Numbered from the stretch's first letter, positions 6,910 through 15,450 are shown. The stretch is 17,343 bases of DNA from an uncultured Rickettsiales bacterium (GCA_934747265.1 CAKVGI010000017.1:1-17343), one strand, 5' to 3'. Numbers and translations are program-made. Notes: generated by a model not told the origin, from the letters alone.

Positions 6910-7911
6910 ATGAGAAATGTATTATTAAGTATTATTGTTAATACATATAATTGTGAAAATTATATAAAACAATGTTTAGAGAGTATAAAAAATCAGTTAT
7001 GTTCGGAAATAGAATTGATAGTCGTTGATGATGATTCAACAGATAACACTTTCAAAATAATTAAAAAGGAAATTCATAATATATCAAATTGTTCATACTA
7101 TGTCATTAATCACTCTGGTATATCAAAGTCAAGAAATTTTGGGTTGAAAAAAGCAAAAGGAACTTATATTATGTTTGTAGATGGTGATGATTATATAATG
7201 GAAGATGTCATAATTAAAATAATTAATTATTTGAAGTCAAGTGATTATGATTTAACTTTATTTAATACAATCAAGTATTTTGAGAATAAAAATTACTTCG
7301 AAATAGAAAAATTTTCTATACAAAATGAGCAAAGTTTATCTGAGAAAGATTTAATTAATAATAAAATATGTGCTAGGCCATGGAGATTTATTTATAAAAG
7401 AAAAATGCTTGAAGATAATTCTATTACATTTCCAGAAAATTTGGTATATGAGGATGAAGAATGGGTTCCTAAAGTTATCTACTATTCTAAATATTTAAAC
7501 TTTTTAAATGAGTATGTATATGTTTATAGAAAAAGAAATGGCTCAATCACTGATAGTAAGGATATTACATATATAATGAATTTGGCATCAATTATTGAAA
7601 GAACTTATAACTGGAGTTTAAATTGCACTAATAAAAAAAAGTATATATATTTTTCTTTAAGTCGATGTATAAGAAATGTTTTAGGGGAATTAAACAATTT
7701 TGAATTGCTAGAAGAAAAAAAACTTATACTTGATTGGTATAAAAAAAACATAAACATGATAAAAGATATTTTACAATATAATAAAAAATTAAAATATTCT
7801 ATTGATATTTTGGGACCTAAAAATGGTATAAAAATTTATAAAAAGATATTTAGGGAAAAATATTTTATTACTAAAGAAAAAGTTTCAGATATTAAGAAAA
7901 CTTCTTTTTAG
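6910..7911 (+). CDS. family 2 (GT-A) glycosyltransferase
   Basis: This is a 333-residue inverting GT2-type transferase. It opens with LLSIIVNTYNCENYIKQCLE (5-24), has VVDDDSTDNT (38-47) for the nucleotide, and HSGISKSRNFGLKKAKG (68-84). The metal-binding DXD is VDGDD (90-94). Further on are ARPWRFIYKRKML (about 155-167) and YEDEEWV (about 178-184), which likely holds the catalytic base. It resembles EpsJ-like transferases of exopolysaccharide clusters but has no membrane anchor. The start at 6910 is chosen over an in-frame ATG at 6898 because ATGGTG at 6898-6903 can serve as a weak ribosome binding site 6 nt upstream, while nothing suitable precedes 6898. It starts 19 bp after the preceding transferase and ends 9 bp before the next start. 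Donor and acceptor are unknown. Confidence 0.85.
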   Translation: MRNVLLSIIVNTYNCENYIKQCLESIKNQLCSEIELIVVDDDSTDNTFKIIKKEIHNISNCSYYVINHSGISKSRNFGLKKAKGTYIMFVDGDDYIMEDVIIKIINYLKSSDYDLTLFNTIKYFENKNYFEIEKFSIQNEQSLSEKDLINNKICARPWRFIYKRKMLEDNSITFPENLVYEDEEWVPKVIYYSKYLNFLNEYVYVYRKRNGSITDSKDITYIMNLASIIERTYNWSLNCTNKKKYIYFSLSRCIRNVLGELNNFELLEEKKLILDWYKKNINMIKDILQYNKKLKYSIDILGPKNGIKIYKKIFREKYFITKEKVSDIKKTSF

Positions 7912-7920
7912 GAGGAAAAA

Positions 7921-8910
7921 ATGAAAGATATTATAATAGTTGGTACAGGAAAAGCGGCTTTGCTTCACTATAATTCTTATAACAAATTAAAGAAAAAAGG
8001 AAAAATATTTTTTGTAGATATAAAAAATCATAGTAATTATATTTTGAACAATAGGATATATTCTAATATACAAGAATGTATAAAATCTAATGATTTAAAG
8101 ATTGGCAATTTTATAGTGGATATATGCACACCAAAAAGTGAATTTTTGACAATTATAGAGAGCTGCAAAAAATTTGAAATAAAAGATATATTAGTTGAAA
8201 AACCTTTTGTGATTGGTGAAAAAAAAGCAAAAGAATTAAGTAATATGAATATAGTAATGGTTGAAAACTATTTGTTTTCAAAACTAACACAAATTATAAA
8301 AAAATATTTAGATGAAAATAATAAAAAAGTTGATTTGATATATACTAATTTTTCTAAAAATCGGATTTCAGAAAGTTTAGCTGGTAGAGGTTATAATAAA
8401 GATGTAACATTAAATTATGAAATTGAAATTCCGCATCAAATATATTTAACACAATATTTCTTAAATAATCCAAGCAATATTTATAACAATATTACTTGCT
8501 CACGAGACTTAAAAATAGATAATGTGTTGTTAGAAAATCATGGATATGGGCTGATAATATCAAAGTATAAAGATATAAATATTATATATGAAAGTAATTT
8601 GGCATCAATTATTGTACAAAAAAGAATTATTATTTGTACGAAAGATGGCTATACAATAGAAGGAAATTATGCAATATACTCAAAAGAATTAAAATTAATA
8701 AAACCAGCTAATATGAGCGTTTATTATAATGGAAAAATTATATATAATGAAGTTATAAAAGAAGATGATAATTTTACTTATTTTATTGATGCAGCTTATT
8801 CATACTTTAATAAAGAAGCATTAAATCCTAACATTATTGATATAAGTTCATTTTCTAATATTATGAATTTATACTGTAATAATTTATTAAAAAGAAAAAA
8901 GAATGGTTAG
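7921..8910 (+). CDS. Gfo/Idh/MocA-family oxidoreductase
   Basis: This is a 329-residue NAD(P)-dependent sugar or cyclitol dehydrogenase-like protein. The dinucleotide-binding start is IIIVGTGKAALLH (4-16). The family hallmark is VEKPF (Lys94, Pro95), followed by VENYLFS at about 114-120. EIEIPHQIYLTQYF (167-180) supplies His172, in the place of the usual catalytic histidine. The second glycine of the usual GXGXXG is replaced by GTGKAA, which is tolerated in the family. The perfect ribosome binding site GGAGG at 7911-7915 starts at the last base of the upstream stop. Its closest functional partner is probably the compact MDR protein at 9895: in some polysaccharide loci these two activities are fused in one bi-domain oxidoreductase. 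The redox reaction (oxidation/reduction of a hydroxyl, perhaps for epimerisation) is inferred from family only. Confidence 0.78.
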   Translation: MKDIIIVGTGKAALLHYNSYNKLKKKGKIFFVDIKNHSNYILNNRIYSNIQECIKSNDLKIGNFIVDICTPKSEFLTIIESCKKFEIKDILVEKPFVIGEKKAKELSNMNIVMVENYLFSKLTQIIKKYLDENNKKVDLIYTNFSKNRISESLAGRGYNKDVTLNYEIEIPHQIYLTQYFLNNPSNIYNNITCSRDLKIDNVLLENHGYGLIISKYKDINIIYESNLASIIVQKRIIICTKDGYTIEGNYAIYSKELKLIKPANMSVYYNGKIIYNEVIKEDDNFTYFIDAAYSYFNKEALNPNIIDISSFSNIMNLYCNNLLKRKKNG

Positions 8911-8921
8911 GTGTTTAAGTA

Positions 8922-9893
8922 ATGATGAATGTTATTAATATAGGTGATTTAATAAATTTGAAAATTCATGCATCACAGGAGACATTAATGGATATATCAA
9001 AAAGATTTGTTAATACAAAGAAAAGTAATAATTATGATTTTGAAATTTATTATAAAAATTACGTTTCTGTTCCTGAAATGAGTGAAGGAATAAAAATTTA
9101 TCCTTTTCGAAATGCAATGTATATTGTTAATCAAGTTGATGACAAAATTATATCTTATTCTCCTAAGCAAAAGTATTCATGTGAAAACATAATAATAAGA
9201 GAAAAAAACAAAATAAATATACTCTGTCGAGATGATAATGATAGTAAAATTCTGATTAGACTAATAACAGAATTATTAATTAGGAAACTGTTGGAAAAAA
9301 AATTCTTTCCTATTCATGCTTCTTGTATAATGAAAAACGATGAAGCTATACTATTTTTTGGCAAAAAAAATAGTGGGAAATCTACTGCATTATTCACTTC
9401 TGTTCTCTTAGATAATGCTTATCCAATATCAAATGATGTGACATTTGTTGGTAAAGAAAATGATAAGTGGTATGCTTTTGGATTACCTTATGATATCACG
9501 TTTGAAAAAGATTTGTTTCATCAATTAAAAAGCGAAAAAATAAATTTTGAAATTTCAAATAACCAATCAAAATATGAAAGTGATAAAATTAGATTTGCTG
9601 TTTCAGAATTTGTTAATTTATTTGAAACAGAGTGGATCTGGTGTGCCCCTATATCTACTGTTAATTTCGTTAACTTAAGTAAAGAAAATGTTTTTTTGGA
9701 AACTTTAAATATTTCATTTGAAGATATTTTATTTAAATTAAAAATGTATGGAAAAGATAAAAATTTTTCTTTTGGCGATTATTTAAAAATAAATAACTTA
9801 TATCCATTATTTGAATACGAAACATTTTCTAAGGAAGTTAATGCCAATAAATTAGAAGGCAACATATTAAAATATTATTTAAGGAGGAGATAG
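8922..9893 (+). CDS. HprK-like P-loop protein 1 (HPr-kinase-related)
   Basis: This is a 323-residue protein. Residues 1-120 are unassigned, and an HPr kinase/PEP-carboxykinase-like domain follows. The conserved histidine is His132 in FFPIHASCI, and the Walker A loop is FFGKKNSGKST (145-155). The acidic pair position reads SNDVTF (Asp172), and YAFGLPYDITFEKDL lies at 184-198. True HprK has the same order (HG, GESGIGKS, DD) but also a C-terminal signature acting on HPr, which I do not see. A phosphotransfer role on a small molecule is therefore more likely than HPr phosphorylation. Related HprK-like proteins occur beside radical SAM or ATP-grasp genes in natural-product loci. A second, divergent copy lies at 11416. 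AGGTG (8909-8913) precedes the ATG, and a second ATG at 8925 is equally possible. It ends 1 bp before the next gene. Confidence 0.7.
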   Translation: MMNVINIGDLINLKIHASQETLMDISKRFVNTKKSNNYDFEIYYKNYVSVPEMSEGIKIYPFRNAMYIVNQVDDKIISYSPKQKYSCENIIIREKNKINILCRDDNDSKILIRLITELLIRKLLEKKFFPIHASCIMKNDEAILFFGKKNSGKSTALFTSVLLDNAYPISNDVTFVGKENDKWYAFGLPYDITFEKDLFHQLKSEKINFEISNNQSKYESDKIRFAVSEFVNLFETEWIWCAPISTVNFVNLSKENVFLETLNISFEDILFKLKMYGKDKNFSFGDYLKINNLYPLFEYETFSKEVNANKLEGNILKYYLRRR

Positions 9894-9894
9894 A

Positions 9895-10683
9895 ATGCAA
9901 AAAGTATCCATAGAGTATAGTATAGTGAGCCGTGGTACTGAAAAATATAATAATTGTGGATACATGGCAATTAGTAAAATATATGATTCATGTAGATATA
10001 TTTTAAATGCTGATCATAATGTAAAAGAGGTAACTTTAAATACAGATTATTTAAAAGCTAAATCTTGTTATAGTATAGAGAATATTATTTTTTCTAGATT
10101 TCAATTAATATCAGCTTTAACTTTTGAAAGAATCAAGTACAGAATTAACGATAATATTTTATTATTGGGATTGGGTAATATTGGATTAAGTTGTTTAATG
10201 TATTTATTGGATAATAAATTTAAAAATATTTCTATTTATATTAGAAGTAAAAATGATAAAGTTGTAAATTTAGTTAAATTAATAAAGTCACAATATAATG
10301 TAGATGTAAATATAATTTCTGAATTAAACCATAGTTATAAGTATAATACTTATATTGATACTACAGGAGATTCATTTGTTTTAAATAAAATATTTGATAA
10401 TTCAAAATTTAATAATACAATAATTATATTAAGTACTCCACGAGATGAAAAATACCTAATATCACCATTAATGATTAATCGTAAAAATTTGATGATAATT
10501 GGTGGACATGAGTTGAATGGAATAAGCATTGAATTTAGGCAGTATATTTTTGAAAAAATTTTGAAAATCAATAAAACAAAAAAATATTTAAAAGAATTTA
10601 TTAACGAGTACAATTATTCAGAAATAAAATTGAAAAACATAATACAAAAAAAGTCAAATTTTATTGAAATATTTAAGTATTAG
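9895..10683 (+). CDS. compact zinc-less medium-chain dehydrogenase (MDR)-like protein
   Basis: This 262-residue protein has an MDR layout but is about 80 residues shorter than usual. It starts almost at the SRGTE motif (12-16), which in relatives follows about 20-25 residues of N-terminal strand. The catalytic GroES-like part is reduced: GYMAIS (22-27) and the strand to about 80 remain. The coenzyme domain begins ILLLGLGNIGLSC (88-100), with the glycine motif GLGNIG at 92-97 intact. The usual Zn ligands (Cys/His/Glu set and structural four-Cys lobe) are absent. GGAGGAG at 9883-9889 gives an unambiguous start, so the short N-terminus is real and not a miscalled start. It probably pairs functionally with the Gfo/Idh protein at 7921. 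It could have lost activity or could be a specialised reductase; I cannot tell. Confidence 0.62.
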   Translation: MQKVSIEYSIVSRGTEKYNNCGYMAISKIYDSCRYILNADHNVKEVTLNTDYLKAKSCYSIENIIFSRFQLISALTFERIKYRINDNILLLGLGNIGLSCLMYLLDNKFKNISIYIRSKNDKVVNLVKLIKSQYNVDVNIISELNHSYKYNTYIDTTGDSFVLNKIFDNSKFNNTIIILSTPRDEKYLISPLMINRKNLMIIGGHELNGISIEFRQYIFEKILKINKTKKYLKEFINEYNYSEIKLKNIIQKKSNFIEIFKY

Positions 10684-10699
10684 TGTGTGAGGTGGTATT

Positions 10700-11419
10700 A
10701 TGGGTATCTTAATTGTTTCAGACTATGATGGAACATTAAAAAAAGGTAAAAATGATAAAGAACTTAAAAACAATTTGAAGATGTTAAGAAGCTTTTCAGA
10801 TAACGATATTAATATTATGATTTCTACTGGAAGATTGTATAAGTCTATAAGATTGGAAGCAGATCAGTTTGAAATACCATTTGATTATATGTCATGTGCA
10901 AATGGCAATGTTTTGTTTGATGAAAATTTCCAAATAATGTTTAAGACAAATGTTGATTCAAAAATAATAAAGAATTTACAACCATATTATAGTCAAATAC
11001 TAGGAATTGAGCCATTAGATGAATATGGCATAATAACACCAAATAAGCCTACAGAATATTTAATTCATTTGGTTGAAAAGCAGGAAACTAGGAAACAAAT
11101 AGTAAAATTTCTTTTATCATCCCCAGAAGTTGACTATTGCACTGATGGTTGCAATAGATATGCTATACATGTATTTGCTCTATCAAATAAAATAAAGACT
11201 ATTGAAATTGTGAAAAATAAATTAAAAATACCTGAGTCTGAAATATATACAATAGGTGATGGGATCAACGATTTAGATATGATAAAAAAATATAATGGTT
11301 TAATTGTTGAAAATTCACTCAATGATGATACAAGTTTAATGGACTTCCCTAAATATGAAACATTTTATTCATGTGCAAAAGATTTACAGTACATTTTGAA
11401 AAGAAGGAGAGAAAAATGA
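10700..11419 (+). CDS. HAD-superfamily phosphatase (subclass IIB, Cof/SPP-like)
   Basis: This is a 239-residue HAD hydrolase with all four motifs. Motif I is SDYDGTL (Asp8 nucleophile, Asp10), motif II STGR (Ser42/Thr43), motif III Lys164 in LSNKIKT, and motif IV GDGINDLDM (Asp187, Asp191). A long insertion between motifs II and III (about 60-160) is the C2b cap of the Cof-like and sucrose-phosphatase-like enzymes, which act on sugar phosphates. It is the most obvious candidate to remove a phosphate placed by the APH-like or HprK-like proteins. GAGGTGG (10689-10695) precedes the ATG by 4 nt. The stop overlaps the start of the next gene as ATGA at 11416-11419, so the two are coupled. Family assignment is firm; the substrate is unknown. 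Confidence 0.85.
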   Translation: MGILIVSDYDGTLKKGKNDKELKNNLKMLRSFSDNDINIMISTGRLYKSIRLEADQFEIPFDYMSCANGNVLFDENFQIMFKTNVDSKIIKNLQPYYSQILGIEPLDEYGIITPNKPTEYLIHLVEKQETRKQIVKFLLSSPEVDYCTDGCNRYAIHVFALSNKIKTIEIVKNKLKIPESEIYTIGDGINDLDMIKKYNGLIVENSLNDDTSLMDFPKYETFYSCAKDLQYILKRRREK

Positions 11420-12189
11420 TTAATTATGTATATAAAATTGCTTCCAAAAATATATATGTATATTGTGAAATAGAAGAATATTGTAATCGAATAAAAAAAT
11501 GGTTAAGTCCTTATAATGTTATATCTTCAATGCAATATGACATATATATTAAAATTTATAAGAATAAAGTTTTATGGAATATAGATGGTGTTGAAAGAAC
11601 TATTAATAAAAAATTAAAACAGACAGATTTGTATCCACTATTTTACAATTTAATTGCAAATGTGGTGTTGGATGATACGAATATTCTTTTACATTCTGCA
11701 GTTTTGTGTTATAATAAGTTAGGCATTTTAGTTATTGGCGATTTTGATTCAGGAAAGACAACGCTTTGCTTGAAGGCTATGAATAATGGCATTGATGTAG
11801 TATCAGCAGATCAAACACATTTATGCTATACAAAAGGCAAAATACTTTTAAAACATGGTTCATTATACATGAAAATTAATAGAAATAATGAAACTTTTTT
11901 AAACCCAACTGAATCTAAAATTGAAATAAAATTAATTTTAAATCTTACCGGAGTATGTGATAATGGAAAACTATGCTTTGATTTGTTAGATAATAAAGAT
12001 TATATTGTTAAAAAAATGTTTAAATTTGGTACATGGCATTCTGATATTCCATTATTTACAGAAAATATAACATTAAATATAGACAGAATAAAAATATATA
12101 AATGGTTATCAAAAATAAATATACCATTTTATAATGTTAGAGGAGATTCTGAAAATATACTAGTAAAAGTAAGGGAGGTATTAAAGTGA
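11416..12189 (+). CDS. HprK-like P-loop protein 2 (HPr-kinase-related)
   Basis: This is a 257-residue protein with a single HprK-like nucleotide-binding core. It shows ILLHSAV (His93), the Walker A loop VIGDFDSGKTT (106-116), and VVSADQTHL (Asp132). The order matches the first copy at 8922, but the N-terminal region is shorter and the second acidic residue is Gln, so the two are divergent paralogues and not a recent duplication. The start at 11416 is set by AAGGAG (11404-11409) and the ATGA overlap with the HAD gene; a longer reading from 11371 is not supported by a ribosome binding site. It ends with a GTGA overlap into the next gene. The role could be kinase, phosphorylase or ATP-dependent regulator. 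No HPr-binding C-terminal signature is seen. The function is uncertain. Confidence 0.65.
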   Translation: MINYVYKIASKNIYVYCEIEEYCNRIKKWLSPYNVISSMQYDIYIKIYKNKVLWNIDGVERTINKKLKQTDLYPLFYNLIANVVLDDTNILLHSAVLCYNKLGILVIGDFDSGKTTLCLKAMNNGIDVVSADQTHLCYTKGKILLKHGSLYMKINRNNETFLNPTESKIEIKLILNLTGVCDNGKLCFDLLDNKDYIVKKMFKFGTWHSDIPLFTENITLNIDRIKIYKWLSKINIPFYNVRGDSENILVKVREVLK

Positions 12190-13202
12190 TAGAAGAGACT
12201 GTTTTTACAAATGAAGAAATTATAAATGTCGTCAAAAAAATTTATAATATTGATATTTATCAAATTGAAAAATTAAACCGTGGTAGTGCAAATTTATATT
12301 TATTAAATGAAGATAAATATATATTAAAAGAATTTCAAACAAAGTACACAAAGGAAGAAATTGATAAGGAAATAAATATAATTAATCACTTAAAAAATGA
12401 TAATATTCCAGTTCCGGAATATATAAAAACGATAACTGGAGAATATAGTTTTATATATAAAAATAAAGTTATAATTATGCAAAAATTTATTGAGGGATAT
12501 ACAATGGAATCTAATACTGGAAAGTATGATCAAATTTTAGAGTCAGCTGAATATTTAGGAAAAATTATTAAAAGTCTTGAGACTTTAGAATTTGAATTAC
12601 CTAGTAATGATGTATCTAGTTGGTATTCGAGCGAAACGATTAATGAAAGTATAGCAAAACAAGAAAAATTATTAAAGAAAATATCTATAGAAGATTATCC
12701 ACAAATATATAAAGATTTAATGGATAAGATTTCTATGCTGCAATATGTTAGAGATAACTTTGATTTTAGTGATATGAATAAATTGACTATTATGAATACT
12801 CATGGCGATTATAGCGTATTACAATTTATATATAAAAATGATAAAATAAATGCAATAATAGATTTTGTTTCGGCCTGTAAGATGCCGATTGTATGGGAAA
12901 TAATTAGATCTTACAGTTATATAGATCCAAAAGCGAAAGATGGAAAAATCGATATTAACAATTTGGTTGAATATGTAAAAGTATTTAGCAAGTATGTTAA
13001 ATTAAATAAGTATGATTTTAAATTTATGTCATATTTATATTTGATCCAACTTCTTTCAAGTACATTTGGGTATAAGCAATATATTGCTGATAATTCAAAA
13101 ACAAGTTTGTTGGACTTCGCGTTTTTTAGAACAAAATTATGTAAATTTTTATTTGAAAATGCAGAAATAATAGCTAATACTTTAATAGAAAAATGTAGTT
13201 AG
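12186..13202 (+). CDS. APH/choline-kinase-fold phosphotransferase
   Basis: This is a 338-residue protein with an aminoglycoside-phosphotransferase fold. An N-lobe strand loop LNRGSANLYLL (30-40) is followed by the ATP-binding Lys48 in YILKEF and Glu62 in the next helix. The hinge is MQKFIEG (98-104), the catalytic loop HGDYSVLQ (206-213), and the metal-binding IIDFVSA (Asp226). The last position of the Brenner-type loop HXDXXXXN is Gln213 instead of Asn. The fold phosphorylates hydroxyls on aminoglycosides, choline, homoserine or sugars, and the cluster context suggests a sugar or cyclitol. The start is GTG at 12186, overlapping the TGA stop of the previous gene, with AAGGGAGGT (12172-12180) at good spacing. 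It is the last biosynthetic-looking gene, and the helicase gene follows after 25 bp. Self-resistance is an alternative role. Confidence 0.75.
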   Translation: MIEETVFTNEEIINVVKKIYNIDIYQIEKLNRGSANLYLLNEDKYILKEFQTKYTKEEIDKEINIINHLKNDNIPVPEYIKTITGEYSFIYKNKVIIMQKFIEGYTMESNTGKYDQILESAEYLGKIIKSLETLEFELPSNDVSSWYSSETINESIAKQEKLLKKISIEDYPQIYKDLMDKISMLQYVRDNFDFSDMNKLTIMNTHGDYSVLQFIYKNDKINAIIDFVSACKMPIVWEIIRSYSYIDPKAKDGKIDINNLVEYVKVFSKYVKLNKYDFKFMSYLYLIQLLSSTFGYKQYIADNSKTSLLDFAFFRTKLCKFLFENAEIIANTLIEKCS

Positions 13203-13227
13203 TTATTAGATTAGGGGGAAAAGAAAA

Positions 13228-15414
13228 ATGGATAATATTTTTAATGAAGAAAAAAAATATTTAGACTATGTAAAGGAAAGTCTAGATAATGAAAAAGAGT
13301 ATTGTAGAAAAGAAATGCATGAAATTCCTAAAAGATATACAAATGTTTTGCAGGGAGATGCATTCTTAGTTGAAGGGTTGATGTCGACTCAGGCAACAAA
13401 GCTTAGAAAATTGGAACTTTCTGAGAAAAAGCCTTACTTTGGAAGAATTGATTTTCTTTCAGATGGAAATAATAATGTTGCAAAAATATATATTGGTAAA
13501 ACAACTATTCATGGTAAAAACAACGAAATTGTAACTACTGATTGGAGAACACCAATATGTAGTCTATATTACGATGGTGATTTGGGGAGAGTAAGTTATG
13601 AAGCACCTTCTGGGTTAGTATATGGCGATTTAAAATTGAAACGTCAAATTATTATTGAAGATGGAGAATTAGTTGATGTATTAGATACAAGTTTAGTAAG
13701 TAATGATGAATTACTGCAACCATATTTAAGTGTTAATGCTGATAATAAAATGAAAACAATCATAGCTTCAATACAAAAGGAACAAAATGAAATAATTAGA
13801 AAACCAATTTCAGAAAACATTATAGTTCAGGGTGTTGCTGGCTCGGGAAAAACTTCAGTTGCTTTACATAGAATTGCCTATTTAGTTTTTAATTTAGAGA
13901 AAAAAATAAATTCAAGTCAATTTTTAGTGATTGGACCAAATCAATATTTTTTAAATTATATATCATCTATTTTACCAGAATTGGAAACAGAACCTGTTGA
14001 ACAACAGACTTACATTGATTTAATAAATGAACTTACAAATGAGAAATTGACATTAGATACTCAAAATACATTATTTAATCAAACCAAAGAAAAAGAAGAG
14101 TATAAAAGAATACAATCTTTTAAAACGTCACTTGAGTATAAAAATGCACTCGACCATTTTATGCAAGACTATTTATCAAAAGGTATTGTATTAGAAGGAT
14201 TTAAAATTGACGGTGAGGAAATATATAGTGCTGAAGAAATAAAAGAAATGTTGTTTTCTAGTATTAAATCATATCCAAATTTTGATAGCGCATGTAGATA
14301 TTTTGTCGGAAAATTTAGAAATAATATTGATGATATATATAGTAAATTAAATCAAAAATATAGGAATATATATACTAGTAATTTATCTAAAGATGATCCT
14401 GTTAGAAAAGAGGCCGTGTCAAAAAGTACTGAGCTTAATAATTTGGTAAAAAAAGATGGAGTGAAATTACTTAGAAATTATTTTAAAAAATTACAATTAG
14501 GTGTGTTAAATACATATAAATTATTTGTGGCTAATTTGGAACAATATACAAATGATTTGACTGATTTGGAACTTTTAAAACTTCAAAAAAGTACGTTACA
14601 AACTTTAAAAAGGAGAAAAGTAACATTTGAAGATCTTCCATCATTATTACATATAAATAATTTGCTCTGCGGATGTAATAAAAAATATAATCACATAGTA
14701 ATAGACGAAGCGCAAGATTATGGATTGTTCCATTTTGAGGCACTAAAAGAAGCATTTCCAAATAGTACATTCTCAATATATGGTGATTTGGCACAATCTA
14801 TTTATTCGTATAGAGGTATTGATGATTGGGAAAGTGTGGCATCTGAAATATTTAAGAATAATTGTACAATTTTAAGTTTAAATAAAAGTTATAGAACAAC
14901 TATTGAAATTACAAATAATGCTAATAAAGTTTTAAGGCAAATGGATTTGAATGAAGCTGATCCTGTAATAAGACATGGTGGTGAAATAACTTTTGAAGAT
15001 TTTGCTAAAAATGATTGTTATAAAATTGAAAAAATTAAAGAATGGTTAAAAAAAGGATATAAAACAATTGCCGTTATTTGCAAAACAGATAAAGAGGCCG
15101 AAAATGTTTATAATTCTTTAACTAAATATGGAATTGACATTACACATATTAAAGCTAGTGACGTTGAATATAATGGTGGTGTATTTGTATTAACTAGTGC
15201 GTTATCTAAAGGTTTGGAATTTGACGCAGTATTGATAAATGATGCTTCAAATATAGTATATGATGAAAATAATATGGATGATATGCATCTTTTATATGTT
15301 GCTGAAACTAGAGCATTACATGAATTAGATGTTTTATATGATAAAACTTTATGTCCGGTGTTTTCAAATGAAAAATCTATGAATAAACAAAAAACTTTAG
15401 TTAGAAAAAAATAA
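13228..15414 (+). CDS. helD: HelD-like superfamily 1 helicase (RNA polymerase recycling factor)
   Basis: This is a 728-residue UvrD/Rep-type ATPase of the HelD group. A charged N-terminal helix pair (about 1-35) corresponds to the coiled-coil that HelD inserts into the RNA polymerase secondary channel. Walker A is QGVAGSGKTS (201-210), and the Walker B/motif II is VIDEAQD (about 491-497). Motif III is GDLAQSIYSYRG (about 517-528), motif IV is around SYRTT (about 555), motif V is SKGLEFD (about 660), and motif VI is YVAETRA (about 690). Length and N-terminus match HelD better than UvrD/PcrA. HelD removes RNA polymerase from stalled or terminated complexes. GGGGG (13214-13218) is 9 nt before the ATG. 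It lies 25 bp after the kinase gene with no terminator between, so it may be transcribed with the cluster. It ends at the hairpin at 15451. Confidence 0.85.
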   Translation: MDNIFNEEKKYLDYVKESLDNEKEYCRKEMHEIPKRYTNVLQGDAFLVEGLMSTQATKLRKLELSEKKPYFGRIDFLSDGNNNVAKIYIGKTTIHGKNNEIVTTDWRTPICSLYYDGDLGRVSYEAPSGLVYGDLKLKRQIIIEDGELVDVLDTSLVSNDELLQPYLSVNADNKMKTIIASIQKEQNEIIRKPISENIIVQGVAGSGKTSVALHRIAYLVFNLEKKINSSQFLVIGPNQYFLNYISSILPELETEPVEQQTYIDLINELTNEKLTLDTQNTLFNQTKEKEEYKRIQSFKTSLEYKNALDHFMQDYLSKGIVLEGFKIDGEEIYSAEEIKEMLFSSIKSYPNFDSACRYFVGKFRNNIDDIYSKLNQKYRNIYTSNLSKDDPVRKEAVSKSTELNNLVKKDGVKLLRNYFKKLQLGVLNTYKLFVANLEQYTNDLTDLELLKLQKSTLQTLKRRKVTFEDLPSLLHINNLLCGCNKKYNHIVIDEAQDYGLFHFEALKEAFPNSTFSIYGDLAQSIYSYRGIDDWESVASEIFKNNCTILSLNKSYRTTIEITNNANKVLRQMDLNEADPVIRHGGEITFEDFAKNDCYKIEKIKEWLKKGYKTIAVICKTDKEAENVYNSLTKYGIDITHIKASDVEYNGGVFVLTSALSKGLEFDAVLINDASNIVYDENNMDDMHLLYVAETRALHELDVLYDKTLCPVFSNEKSMNKQKTLVRKK

Positions 15415-15450
15415 ACATGATTTATATGATTGTTTCTGATTATTATCGAT

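Noticed and set aside
8922..9893. Genuine HPr kinase/phosphorylase (HprK) controlling carbon catabolite repression
   Set aside because: The P-loop core is similar but the N-terminal part and the C-terminal HPr-binding signature are not recognisable, and the gene sits in a specialised cluster with a second divergent copy.
2992..13202. RiPP (peptide natural product) cluster driven by the radical SAM gene
   Set aside because: No small precursor gene fits in the gaps, and no PqqD-like domain, protease or exporter is visible. It is kept only as an alternative if the precursor is encoded elsewhere.
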